Below, piece by piece: positions 28,078 to 37,038 of a stretch of 64,000 nt of DNA. The notes under the pieces are model-generated. The model searched no databases and had not been told where the DNA came from. It saw nothing but the letters and a program-made list of their open reading frames with translations. Source of the DNA: RCIO01 sp965232405 (GTDB lineage: Bacteria > Pseudomonadota > Alphaproteobacteria > Rhizobiales > Rhizobiaceae). The DNA is taken from NCBI GenBank assembly GCA_965232405.1, contig OZ246966.1, positions 1,860,001 through 1,924,000 of the forward strand. Direction: 5' to 3'. Made by a program: the position numbers and the translations under genes. How positions within the stretch are numbered: position 1 is the stretch's first letter; each line of letters starts with the position of its first letter.

Positions 28078-28103
28078 GTATATTGCGACGCAGCAATCGT
28101 CAA
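28075..28103 (-). promoter_or_regulatory. Candidate promoter of the marR-efflux operon
   Basis: On the minus strand TTGACG (28103-28098) is followed after 17 bases by TACTAA (28080-28075), or after 15 by TATACT (28082-28077). The -10 end touches the second operator palindrome, so a bound MarR dimer would block RNA polymerase. Confidence 0.5.
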
Positions 28104-28192
28104 GCCGGTTGCGCTGCCTGACGGTGAACCCTAAATCGTCTGACACAGCCGTCCGGCTGGTTGTGTCTCCTTCTCTGACCTCGGAACCTGCC

Positions 28193-30250
28193 ATGAGCGC
28201 CATCGATCTTGCCGCCCATCCGCTTACCGCCTGGACCGGCGAACTCGGTTTGCCGGACTTCTCCGCGCTGGACGATGCCGATTTCAAGCCGGTGTTCGAG
28301 GCAGCCCTTGCGGCGCATGAAGCAGAAATCGCGGCAATCGCGGAAAACGAAGCCGCGCCAACCATAGAAAACACGCTGGCGGCGCTGGAACTTGCCGGCC
28401 AGGCGCTGGGGCATGTGTCGGCGATATTCTGGACACGAGCCGGCGCTCACACCAACGATACCATCCGCGCACTGGAGCGCGAGATCGCGCCAAAGATGGC
28501 GCGGCACTATTCGTCAATCGCCATGAACGCGCCGCTGTTTGGGCGGCTGAACGATCTCTATGAAAAGCGCGAGCAACTCGATCTCGATGCGGAGACAGCG
28601 CGGGTTCTGGAGCGAACATGGAAGCGCTTTGTCAGGGCCGGCGCGCAGCTGGACGACGAGGCAAAGGCGCGGCTCAAGACAATCAACGAGGAGCTTGCGC
28701 AGCTTGGCGCAGCGTTCAGCCAGAACGTTCTAGCCGACGAGGCGGATTGGGCGCTGTTTCTCGATGAAGGTCACGACCTTGCCGGCTTGCCCGATTTCCT
28801 GCGCTCGGCCATGCGGGGCGCTGCCGAGGAGCGCGGAGAGGCAGGCCGTTACGCTGTCACCCTGTCACGCTCGATCATCGAACCGTTTTTGACCTATTCC
28901 GCCCGGCGTGACCTGCGCGAACAGGCCTTTCACGCATTCACCCATCGCGGCGACAATGGTGGCGAGACGGACAACCGCGAAAACGTTGCCCGCATTCTGG
29001 CGCTCAGGGCCGAGAAGGCGAAGCTGCTCGGCTACGAGCATTTCGCCGCGCTGAAGCTCGACGACACGATGGCAAAGAATGCCGACGCAGTGATGGGGCT
29101 TCTGGAGCCGGTATGGGAAAAAGCCCGCCAAAAGGCGGCCGACGATCAGATCGAACTGGCGCGGATTGCAGCGGCGGAAGGCAGCAACCAGCCGGTAGCC
29201 GCCTGGGACTGGCGTTACCTGCAGGAAAAGCTGCGGGCCGAGAAATACGATTTCGACGAGGCTGAACTGAAGCCATACCTTCAGCTTGAGCGCATCGCAC
29301 AGGCCGCGTTCGATGTTGCCGGTCGCCTGTTCGGCCTGACCTTCAAGCAGCGCGACGATGTTCGCGCCTGGCATCCCGATGTTCGGGTGTTCGAGGTGCG
29401 CGATGGCAAGGGCAATTATCGCGCAACATTCCTCGCCGACTATTTCAACCGCCCCAGCAAGCGCTCCGGCGCGTGGATGAGCTCGCTGGAATCGGGTCAC
29501 AAGCTCGGCGATGGCGCGACGCCCGTCATCTACAATGTGATGAACTTTGCCAAACCGCCCAAGGGCGAGCCGGCGCTCCTGTCGATGGATGACGCGCGCA
29601 CATTGTTCCACGAATTCGGCCATGCTTTGCATGGCATGCTTTCTGAAGTCGCATGGCCTTCGATTTCGGGCACTTCAGTATCGCGCGATTTCGTAGAGCT
29701 GCCCTCACAGCTCTACGAACACTGGCTGACGGAACCGCAAGTGCTGGAAAAACATGCCCTCCACTACGAGACCGGACAGCCAATGCCGCGCCAGCTGCTC
29801 GACCGCATGCTTTCCGCGCGCAATTTCAATGCGGGTTTTGCGACGGTGGAGTTCACCGCTTCAGCGTTGGTCGACATGGCGTTCCATTCGCGCGCCGACG
29901 CGCCGGCAGACCCGCTTGTATTCGAGGCCGAAACGCTGGCCGCGCTCGAGATGCCCGACGCCATCGCCATGCGCCACCGCACCCCGCATTTCGCACATGT
30001 GTTTTCCGGCGACGGCTATTCGGCAGGCTACTATTCCTACATGTGGTCGGAAGTGCTGGACGCCGATGCCTTCAAGGCGTTCGAGGAGACTGGCGACATA
30101 TTCCATGCAGAGACTGCGCGTAAGCTGCACGATCATATCTACGCGGCCGGCGGGTCGCGCGATCCCGAAGAACTCTATCTGGCGTTTCGCGGGAAAATGC
30201 CGTCGCCCGAAGCGATGATGGAAAAGCGGGGACTGGTCTCGCCAGACTAG
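28193..30250 (+). CDS. dcp: M3 family zinc metallopeptidase (peptidyl-dipeptidase Dcp/oligopeptidase A type)
   Basis: Thimet-like oligopeptidase of 685 residues, full length for the Dcp/OpdA group (about 680). The zinc motif HEFGHALHG places His473, Glu474 and His477, with the third ligand in the following SRDFVELPSQLYE. The C-terminal substrate-recognition part has FSGDGYSAGYYSYMWSEVLD. The start at 28193 (MSAIDLAAHPLTAW) is preceded by GGAA; an earlier frame start would run through the marR control region. It has no signal peptide, so it is cytoplasmic. Dcp versus OpdA was not resolved. Confidence 0.92.
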   Translation: MSAIDLAAHPLTAWTGELGLPDFSALDDADFKPVFEAALAAHEAEIAAIAENEAAPTIENTLAALELAGQALGHVSAIFWTRAGAHTNDTIRALEREIAPKMARHYSSIAMNAPLFGRLNDLYEKREQLDLDAETARVLERTWKRFVRAGAQLDDEAKARLKTINEELAQLGAAFSQNVLADEADWALFLDEGHDLAGLPDFLRSAMRGAAEERGEAGRYAVTLSRSIIEPFLTYSARRDLREQAFHAFTHRGDNGGETDNRENVARILALRAEKAKLLGYEHFAALKLDDTMAKNADAVMGLLEPVWEKARQKAADDQIELARIAAAEGSNQPVAAWDWRYLQEKLRAEKYDFDEAELKPYLQLERIAQAAFDVAGRLFGLTFKQRDDVRAWHPDVRVFEVRDGKGNYRATFLADYFNRPSKRSGAWMSSLESGHKLGDGATPVIYNVMNFAKPPKGEPALLSMDDARTLFHEFGHALHGMLSEVAWPSISGTSVSRDFVELPSQLYEHWLTEPQVLEKHALHYETGQPMPRQLLDRMLSARNFNAGFATVEFTASALVDMAFHSRADAPADPLVFEAETLAALEMPDAIAMRHRTPHFAHVFSGDGYSAGYYSYMWSEVLDADAFKAFEETGDIFHAETARKLHDHIYAAGGSRDPEELYLAFRGKMPSPEAMMEKRGLVSPD

Positions 30251-30345
30251 GCCGCAGCGCATTGCGAAGCGAACTCGGTCAGGGCCGGTTTTGGCGTCTG
30301 GTCGCTAAGCCAGCTATGACGACAGTTGAATGAGGAGAGGTATTC

Positions 30346-31329
30346 ATGCAGCAACGGCAACTCGGCAAAGGTGGAAAATCGGTTGGAGCAGTCGGGCTCG
30401 GCTGCATGAGTTTTGCCGGTATGTACGGGCCAACCGATCTGGCCGAGGCTCACAGGACCCTGGCGCGGGCGCTTGAACTTGGTGTCACACATCTCGACAC
30501 GGCGCTGATTTACGGCGCCGGCAAGTCCGAAGAGATGATTGGAGCCTTCATCAAGGACCATCCGGGCAAATTCTCGATTGCAACAAAGGGCGGCATCAAG
30601 GTCAGTCCTGAGCGCGAGTTCGACAATTCGGAAGCCTATCTGCGCGAATGCCTTGAAGGGTCGCTACGGCGGCTTGGGGTCGACTATGTCGATCTTTATT
30701 ACATTCACCGGCGCGACCAGCGGATCCCGATCGAGGACGTGACCGGCACGCTGGCCCGCTTCATCGAGGAAGGGAAAATCGGTGGCATCGGCTATTCCGA
30801 GATCGCCCCCGCATCGCTTGAGCGCGCTGCAGCAGTTCATCCGATCATGGCGGTGCAGAGCGAATATTCGCTTTGGACGCGGCTGCCGGAGCTGGGCATG
30901 CTGCAGGCCTGCAAACGGTTGGGCACTGCCTTCGTCGCCTTCTCGCCGGTTGCGCGCGGCATGTTTTCACGGAAATTGCCGAAGGCCGAGTCCTTCGCCA
31001 ATGAGGGCTTCCGTCCCAACAATCCGCGCTTCCAGGAGCCAAACTTCTCGCACAATCTGGCCTATTTCGAGCGCTTCAACGAATATGCGGCGGGCAAGGG
31101 CCTTTCGCCCGCCACGCTGGCGATCGCATGGGTGATGCATCAGGACGACACCATTATCCCGATCCCCGGCACGCGCACGGCAGAGCATCTGGAAGAGGAT
31201 GCGGCTGCGGCCGATGTCAAGCTGACTGATCAGGACATTGCCGAAATCGAGGCGATCCTGCCGGTCGGATTTGCGCATGGCGCACGCTACAGCCAGGCGC
31301 AGTCAGTGGGTCCGGAAGACTATTGCTGA
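30346..31329 (+). CDS. Aldo/keto reductase
   Basis: NADPH-dependent oxidoreductase, 327 residues. The catalytic tetrad is visible: Asp51 and Tyr56 (THLDTALIYGAGKSEE), Lys81 (IATKGG) and His121 (YYIHRRD). The C-terminal cofactor part IPGTRTAEHLEEDAAA suits the AKR13-like group that includes YakC and IolS relatives. The start has GAGGAGAGG upstream. It is a single gene 95 bp after the M3 peptidase. Substrate is unknown. Confidence 0.93.
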   Translation: MQQRQLGKGGKSVGAVGLGCMSFAGMYGPTDLAEAHRTLARALELGVTHLDTALIYGAGKSEEMIGAFIKDHPGKFSIATKGGIKVSPEREFDNSEAYLRECLEGSLRRLGVDYVDLYYIHRRDQRIPIEDVTGTLARFIEEGKIGGIGYSEIAPASLERAAAVHPIMAVQSEYSLWTRLPELGMLQACKRLGTAFVAFSPVARGMFSRKLPKAESFANEGFRPNNPRFQEPNFSHNLAYFERFNEYAAGKGLSPATLAIAWVMHQDDTIIPIPGTRTAEHLEEDAAAADVKLTDQDIAEIEAILPVGFAHGARYSQAQSVGPEDYC

Positions 31330-31375
31330 GGTGAATGGCGGCGCGGGTTTGGCCTACGCCGCCAGAAGCCAGAGC

Positions 31376-32068
31376 CTAGGCGCTCTGCGACCTGACATAC
31401 TGGATGTAACCACGCACATCGCCGGCTGGTTCACTGTAGGCTGAGCCCAGCGCGTCTTCCATCGCCTTCATGAATTCGCCGGCCCAACCCGGCAGCGGAT
31501 AGTCGATCACCGCCAGGAACTCCAGCGTTGCCGCCAGACGGATATCGGCGATCGACGGTTTGTCGCCGCCGATGAACGGTTTGCCGTCCAGGAAGAATTT
31601 GTGGAACACGTCCAGCGGCTCTGCCAGCGCGTCGGTTGCCGCCTTGGCGGCTTCCAGCTTGTGGCTGTCGTCGAGTTCGGTCGCGCCGACTTCGCCGGGA
31701 TAGAGCGGAAAGCCAAGGCTCGGATAGGTTGCGCGGGCGAGCAGCGGGTAGAGCGTGCCGACGATGTAGAACATCGCGCTGTCGATCATGGCGCGCTTTT
31801 CAAGGTCGCTCGGGTAGAGATCGTCCAGCCCCTTCTTGCTGGCCAGATATTTCATGATCGCGCAGCTTTCCCAGAGCGCGCCCTTGGGCAGGCTGGGGTC
31901 TTCGATCATCGGCGTCAGATGCGCAGGGTTTTTGGCTAGGAATTCAGGCGAGCGCGTCTGCCCGTAGACATCCGCTTCCTCGAATTCGACGCCCGCGGCG
32001 CGGACGAAGACCCGCACGCACATATTGTTGACGCTCGGTTTGACGACGTTCAGTTTCATGCCAGCCAT
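31376..32068 (-). CDS. Glutathione S-transferase family protein
   Basis: Protein of 230 residues. An N-terminal thioredoxin-like domain (KLNVVKPSVNNMCVRVFVRA, KNPAHLTPMIEDPSLPKGALWESCAI) is followed by a helical C-terminal domain with DKPSIADIRLAATLEFL, the usual folding motif. The conserved SCAI matches the glutathione-binding ESxAI. GGGAGGAA precedes the ATG. It follows the VOC gene by 27 bp, so the two may form a pair handling the same electrophile. The substrate is not known. Confidence 0.9.
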   Translation of the reverse strand: MAGMKLNVVKPSVNNMCVRVFVRAAGVEFEEADVYGQTRSPEFLAKNPAHLTPMIEDPSLPKGALWESCAIMKYLASKKGLDDLYPSDLEKRAMIDSAMFYIVGTLYPLLARATYPSLGFPLYPGEVGATELDDSHKLEAAKAATDALAEPLDVFHKFFLDGKPFIGGDKPSIADIRLAATLEFLAVIDYPLPGWAGEFMKAMEDALGSAYSEPAGDVRGYIQYVRSQSA

Positions 32069-32095
32069 CTTCGTTCCTCCCGTTTTGTCTGACTG

Positions 32096-32677
32096 TCAGT
32101 AGGCCTTTTTGGGTGCGCGGTCGGGCGACAGGGTCTCGCGGGACCGCTCCACTAAAGTCTGGATCGCATCGGCGAGATGTACCTCGGCGATGTTGTAGTC
32201 GCCGCGCGCCACACGCACCTTGTGGGCTTCCATCAACACATCCGCATGGGTGAAACCGTGCGGCGGCTCGAAGCGGTAGGAGGCGAGTTCGATCGTCAGA
32301 CCGAGCGGATCGTTGAAATAGATGGAATCCATGAAGCCGCGATCCTTGGGCCCGGTATTCTTCACGCCGCGCTCCTTGAGCCGCTCCACAGCCTGAAGGA
32401 AGGTGACGCGCGAGACATTGAAGGCGATGTGATGAACGCAGCCGGGTTCGGTCGGCGTACGGCGCGGATCGGGCTTGCGGTTCTCGTCCGTGAAGATTGT
32501 GATCAGCCGTCCGTCGCCCGGATCGAAATAGAGATGGCTTTCCGAGGGCTGATCCAGATTGGGCTGTTCGAAGATGAAGGGCATGCCGAGGATGCCCTCC
32601 CAGAAATCGATCGAGGTCTGCCGGTCGGCGCCGACCAGCGTGATATGGTGAACGCCCTGCGATTGCAGCTTTTGCAT
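32096..32677 (-). CDS. VOC family protein (glyoxalase/dioxygenase fold)
   Basis: Metal-binding vicinal-oxygen-chelate protein, 193 residues. The first module opens VHHITLVGADRQTSIDFWEG, and the second holds CVHHIAFNVSRVTFLQAVER. Likely metal ligands are His in HHITLV, Glu in SESHLYFDPG, and His in HHIAFN. It precedes the GST gene in one probable operon, divergent from typA. A glutathione-linked lyase or a ring-cleaving enzyme are both possible. Confidence 0.9.
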   Translation of the reverse strand: MQKLQSQGVHHITLVGADRQTSIDFWEGILGMPFIFEQPNLDQPSESHLYFDPGDGRLITIFTDENRKPDPRRTPTEPGCVHHIAFNVSRVTFLQAVERLKERGVKNTGPKDRGFMDSIYFNDPLGLTIELASYRFEPPHGFTHADVLMEAHKVRVARGDYNIAEVHLADAIQTLVERSRETLSPDRAPKKAY

Positions 32678-32751
32678 CGGTCACTCCTGCGCAATTTGTG
32701 AACACCGCCGTTCCGGGCGGCGATTTGATGCCGCATAAGTATAGATTACCC

Positions 32752-32787
32752 CGGACCGTGAAAAACGCGGCGGATGTTGACGGTCCG
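32752..32787. repeat. 8-bp inverted repeat in the VOC/typA divergent gap
   Basis: CGGACCGT (32752-32759) and ACGGTCCG (32780-32787) are perfect complements around a 20-base spacer. They lie between the VOC gene and typA, near a CTATAC box on the minus strand. This may be a regulator site or chance. The gap of 204 bp shows no gene. Confidence 0.35.
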
Positions 32788-32881
32788 TAACCACTATCGC
32801 GGTTGACAGAAAAGCTGTATGTGCAGCGCAAAATCAGGCGGCTGTGACCGGTCGCCGCTCCCAAATCCCAGAGATTTCCGT

Positions 32882-34705
32882 ATGAAACTCCGCAATATCG
32901 CGATCATCGCGCATGTCGACCATGGCAAGACGACACTGGTCGACGAACTCCTCAAGCAGTCCGGCTCCTTTCGCGAGAACCAGCGTGTTGCAGAACGCGC
33001 GATGGATTCCAACGATCTGGAAAAGGAACGCGGCATCACCATTCTGGCCAAGGCGACCTCGGTCGACTGGAAAGAAACGCGCATCAACATCGTCGACACG
33101 CCCGGCCACGCCGATTTCGGCGGGGAGGTGGAGCGCATACTGTCGATGGTCGATGGCGCCATCGTTCTGGTGGACGCCGCCGAAGGGCCGATGCCGCAGA
33201 CCAAGTTCGTGGTCGGAAAGGCGCTGAAGGTCGGGCTGAAGCCGATCGTGGCGATCAACAAGATCGACCGTCCGGACGGCCGCCATGTCGAGGTGGTCAA
33301 TGAGGTGTTCGACCTGTTCGCCGCGCTCGACGCCACCGACGAGCAACTCGACTTTCCGATCCTCTACGGTTCGGGCCGCGACGGCTGGATGGCAGAGAAC
33401 CCCGAAGGGCCGAAAGACGACGGCCTGGCACCTTTGTTCGACCTGGTGCTGAAGCATGTGCCGGAGCCCACCGTGCATGCCGGTCCGTTCCGCATGATCG
33501 GCACGATCCTGGAAGCCAATCCGTTCCTTGGCCGCATAATCACCGGCCGCATCGAGTCGGGTTCGTTGAAGCCCAATCAGGCGGTGAAGGTGCTGCACCA
33601 CGATGGTTCGCTGCTGGAAAACGGCCGCGTTTCGAAAATCCTCGCCTTCCGGGGGCTGGAGCGCCAGCCGATCGAGGAAGCGCAGGCGGGCGACATCGTC
33701 GCCATTGCCGGCCTGTCGAAGGGCACTGTCGCCGATACGTTCTGCGACCCGACGGTCACCGAGGCGCTTCCGGCGCAGCCGATCGACCCGCCGACGGTGA
33801 CGATGTCCTTCATCGTCAACGATTCACCACTTGCCGGTACCGAAGGCGACAAGGTGACCAGCCGTGTCATCCGCGACCGGCTGCTGCGCGAGGCGGAAGG
33901 CAATGTCGCCCTCAAGATCGAGGAATCGTCCGACAAGGACAGTTTCTACGTTTCGGGCCGAGGCGAGTTGCAGCTTGCCGTGCTGATTGAAACGATGCGC
34001 CGCGAGGGATTCGAACTGGCCGTTTCGCGGCCGCGCGTCGTGATGCAGAAAGACGAAAGCGGTCAGCTTCTCGAGCCGGTCGAAGAGGTCGTTATCGACG
34101 TCGATGAAGAACACGCCGGCGTCGTCGTGCAGAAGATGAGCGAGCGCAAGGCTGAGATGGTCGAGCTCAAGCCGTCGGGCGGTAACCGCCAGCGGCTCGT
34201 CTTCCACGCACCGACGCGCGGGCTGATCGGCTACCAGTCGGAGCTCTTGACCGACACGCGCGGCACGGCGGTGATGAACCGGCTGTTCCACGAATATCAG
34301 CCCTACAAGGGCGAGATCGGCGGGCGCGTGAACGGCGTGCTGATTTCCAACGAACAGGGCGAGGCGGCTGCCTATGCGCTGTGGAACCTGGAAGATCGCG
34401 GGCCGATGGTGATCGACCCCGGCGTCAAGGTCTATCAGGGCATGATCATCGGTATTCACTCCCGCGACAACGACCTTGAGGTCAATGTGCTGAAAGGCAA
34501 GAAGCTGACCAATATCCGCGCCGCCGGCAAGGATGAGGCGGTCAAACTGACGCCGCCGGTGCGCATGACGCTGGAACGCGCGTTGGCCTGGATCCAGGAC
34601 GATGAACTCGTCGAAGTCACGCCGAAGTCGATAAGGCTCAGGAAACTCTATCTCGATCCGCATGAGCGCAAGCGCTTCGAAAAGCAGCGGGCAGGCGCGG
34701 CCTGA
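32882..34705 (+). CDS. typA: Translational GTPase TypA/BipA
   Basis: Ribosome-binding GTPase of the EF-G family with a role in 50S assembly and stress growth. It has 607 residues. G1 AHVDHGKTTLVD, switch II DTPGHADFGGEVER and NKIDRPD are intact. Domains II, III and V follow, then the TypA-specific C-terminal domain with APTRGLIGYQSELLTDTRG. I chose the ATG at 32882 (MKLRNIAIIAHVDHG); the open frame before it has no conserved sequence. Confidence 0.97.
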   Translation: MKLRNIAIIAHVDHGKTTLVDELLKQSGSFRENQRVAERAMDSNDLEKERGITILAKATSVDWKETRINIVDTPGHADFGGEVERILSMVDGAIVLVDAAEGPMPQTKFVVGKALKVGLKPIVAINKIDRPDGRHVEVVNEVFDLFAALDATDEQLDFPILYGSGRDGWMAENPEGPKDDGLAPLFDLVLKHVPEPTVHAGPFRMIGTILEANPFLGRIITGRIESGSLKPNQAVKVLHHDGSLLENGRVSKILAFRGLERQPIEEAQAGDIVAIAGLSKGTVADTFCDPTVTEALPAQPIDPPTVTMSFIVNDSPLAGTEGDKVTSRVIRDRLLREAEGNVALKIEESSDKDSFYVSGRGELQLAVLIETMRREGFELAVSRPRVVMQKDESGQLLEPVEEVVIDVDEEHAGVVVQKMSERKAEMVELKPSGGNRQRLVFHAPTRGLIGYQSELLTDTRGTAVMNRLFHEYQPYKGEIGGRVNGVLISNEQGEAAAYALWNLEDRGPMVIDPGVKVYQGMIIGIHSRDNDLEVNVLKGKKLTNIRAAGKDEAVKLTPPVRMTLERALAWIQDDELVEVTPKSIRLRKLYLDPHERKRFEKQRAGAA

Positions 34706-34730
34706 TCTCAAATCCGATCAGGCACGCCGC

Positions 34731-36659
34731 TTATTTCTTCTCCTGATCCTGCGCCTGTGGCGTGGGGTTGCCCTCGCTCTCCTTGCGGATTTCGTCCATC
34801 CGCACCATCAGCTCGTCCTGCCAGGGGCCTAGTATTTCCCGGATGCGGGCGACATAGGCCTTGTTCTGGTGGGCGGGAACGTCTGGGTCATACGCGTCGG
34901 CGACTGCGATCATGGAGCGCCGGTCTGTTTCGTTGAAGGCCTGCTTCATCTTTTCGGCGACCGCCTGCGGAGCACCCAGGGCCTCGTAAGCTGAACGCCC
35001 CATGCGAAGCGAGCTGTCATAGGTGTCCCGGATGATGTCGCGACAGCCCGCCGCCCACAGTTCGTAGACATGGTGGCGGTTCACTGCGCGGGCGATCACA
35101 TGCAGATTGGGGAAATTGGCTCGTGTGTAACGCACCAGTTCGGTGATCTGCTCACGGTTGTCGATGGCGATGATGAACAGCTTGGCATCGGCAATTCCGG
35201 CCGACGCCAGGAGGTCGGGCCGTGTGGCGTCGCCATAGTGCACATTCACGCCAAAGGTGCGCAAAGCATCGAGATGGCTGGAATTGTAGTCGATGATCGT
35301 CGGCGTGTAGCCGGCCGATTTCAGCATTCGGTTGACGATCCCGCCGACGCGCCCCGCGCCGGCGATCAGGATTTTGCTCGGTTCCTCGATTAGGTCTGCC
35401 TCGCGCATTTCGCCGGATGCATAGAGCGGAACGATGACGCGGTCATAGAGAATGAAAAGCAGTGGCGTCAGCAGCATCGACAAGGCTATGACCAAGAGAA
35501 GCTGGTCGGCGATTGCCGTCGGGATGATGGCATGTGCGACGGTGAAGGACAGAAGCACGAAGCCGAACTCGCCGGCTTGCGCCAGACCGAGCGAGAACAG
35601 CCATTTGTCTGAACCGCGCAATTTGAAGACATAGGCGAGGACGAACAGGACGGCGCATTTGAGCGCAAGCAGGCCGAGCGTCAGCCCGATCGTGAGCCAC
35701 AATGTCTCGCCGAGAAGGCCGAAATTGATCCCCGCACCCACGGTCATGAAAAACAGACCGAGCAACAGGCCGCGGAACGGGTCGATGTCGGATTCCAGTT
35801 CGTGGCGGTATTCGCTGTTGGCCAGAACGACGCCGGCGAGGAAGGTGCCGAGCGCCGGCGACAGGCCGACCAGCGACATCAACAGGGCGATGCCGACGAC
35901 CATCATCAACGCGGTTGCAGTGAACAGCTCTCGGAGCTGAGCCATCGCAATGAAACGGAATATCGGGCGGGTCAGAAATGAGCCGCCGGCCACCACCACG
36001 CCGATTGCGGCAATCGTGACCAGCATTGTCTGCCAGCCATTGAGCCCTTCGACCAGGCTCAGTCCGCCGCCGTGCCCGTCGCCTCCTTCGGCTGCGTGTC
36101 CCGCGTCGGCATGTGCCGTCACTTCGGTCGCGGCTCCCATGAGTTCCGGCATTGCAAGAAGCGGCAGCAGCGCAAGCATTGGGATGACGGCAATATCCTG
36201 GAAAAGCAGCACCGAAAAACTGGCCTGGCCGCCGTCGGAGCGCAGGATGCCGCGCTCGTTAAGCGTTTGCAGCACGATTGCCGTGGATGAAAGCGCCAGC
36301 ACGAGGCCGATGGCGATCGAGATGCTGAGCGGCTGATTGAAGGCGTAGGCAATGCCCGCAACCAGCACGGCGGTGGCCGCGACCTGCCCGCCGCCCAAGC
36401 CGACAAGCCGTGCCCGCATCTGCCACAGCTTTTCGGGTTCCAGCTCCAGCCCGACAAGGAACAGCATCATGACCACGCCGAACTCGGCGAAATGCTGGAT
36501 CGACACCACGTCGACATTCAGGATGGCCAGAAGAGGGCTGATGGCGATGCCCGCGATCAGGTAACCCAGCACCGAGCCGAGGCCCAGACGGGACGCGATC
36601 GGCACGGAGGCGACGCCCGCGACCAGGAAGATGAAAGCGAGGAGAAGAAAATCCGTCAT
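34731..36659 (-). CDS. Monovalent cation:proton antiporter-2 family protein (KefB/KefC-like)
   Basis: Protein of 642 residues: about twelve N-terminal membrane helices of the Na/H exchanger fold (GLGSVLGYLIAGIAISPLL, FLAGVVLANSEYRHELESDI), then a cytoplasmic RCK/TrkA-N domain with the Rossmann motif ILIAGAGRVGGIVNRML near residue 418. A hydrophilic His/Gly-rich loop (HADAGHAAEGGDGHGGG, about 181-199) interrupts the membrane part and could bind metal. The C-terminal tail is charged. It is probably a potassium/proton antiporter gated by nucleotide or glutathione binding; no KefF/KefG partner lies nearby. Confidence 0.92.
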   Translation of the reverse strand: MTDFLLLAFIFLVAGVASVPIASRLGLGSVLGYLIAGIAISPLLAILNVDVVSIQHFAEFGVVMMLFLVGLELEPEKLWQMRARLVGLGGGQVAATAVLVAGIAYAFNQPLSISIAIGLVLALSSTAIVLQTLNERGILRSDGGQASFSVLLFQDIAVIPMLALLPLLAMPELMGAATEVTAHADAGHAAEGGDGHGGGLSLVEGLNGWQTMLVTIAAIGVVVAGGSFLTRPIFRFIAMAQLRELFTATALMMVVGIALLMSLVGLSPALGTFLAGVVLANSEYRHELESDIDPFRGLLLGLFFMTVGAGINFGLLGETLWLTIGLTLGLLALKCAVLFVLAYVFKLRGSDKWLFSLGLAQAGEFGFVLLSFTVAHAIIPTAIADQLLLVIALSMLLTPLLFILYDRVIVPLYASGEMREADLIEEPSKILIAGAGRVGGIVNRMLKSAGYTPTIIDYNSSHLDALRTFGVNVHYGDATRPDLLASAGIADAKLFIIAIDNREQITELVRYTRANFPNLHVIARAVNRHHVYELWAAGCRDIIRDTYDSSLRMGRSAYEALGAPQAVAEKMKQAFNETDRRSMIAVADAYDPDVPAHQNKAYVARIREILGPWQDELMVRMDEIRKESEGNPTPQAQDQEKK

Positions 36660-36841
36660 TCAGGGCAATCCGTGTCGGAATGGCAGGATGGCGCCGGTCC
36701 GGCAGCCCCCGTTTCGCCCCTGATGTTACGCGGGCCGGTTCCGGCGAAGCAAGCAAAGTCCAGACTGACAGGCTGGCATTCAAGCAGAGTGGGGGACCGC
36801 GCGATAGCTGCCCGTATGACCGGATGTAGCATTGGTCGAAA

Positions 36842-36918
36842 TGGCGATCCCGACAGGATTCGAACCTGTGACCCTCAGATTAGGAATCTGATGCTCTATC
36901 CAACTGAGCTACGGGACC
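36842..36918 (-). tRNA. tRNA-Arg (anticodon CCU)
   Basis: A complete cloverleaf reads on the minus strand. The acceptor is GGTCCCG with CGGGATC (one G-T pair), then discriminator G and an encoded CCA at 36844-36842. The D arm contains AGCTCAGTTGGATAGAGC. The anticodon arm is TCAGA-TTCCTAA-TCTGA, giving anticodon CCT. The T arm contains GGTTCGAATCC. It reads the rare arginine codon AGG. It lies alone between the antiporter gene and the M20 gene, with no integrase next to it. Confidence 0.95.
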
Positions 36919-37038
36919 GCTGGCGCGAGACATAACGGCTCAATGGCGGCGAGCCAAGCATGTTTGTGCCGCAGCACGGGTGACGCCCATCGGCCGTCAC
37001 CCTCGGTCGGTTCGTCCCGACGCGGGAGATGAACAGGA

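Noticed and set aside
36842..36918. tRNA-Arg gene as an attachment site for an integrated element
   Set aside because: Neither side shows an integrase, a repeat of the tRNA 3' end, or foreign-looking genes; both neighbours are ordinary chromosomal genes.
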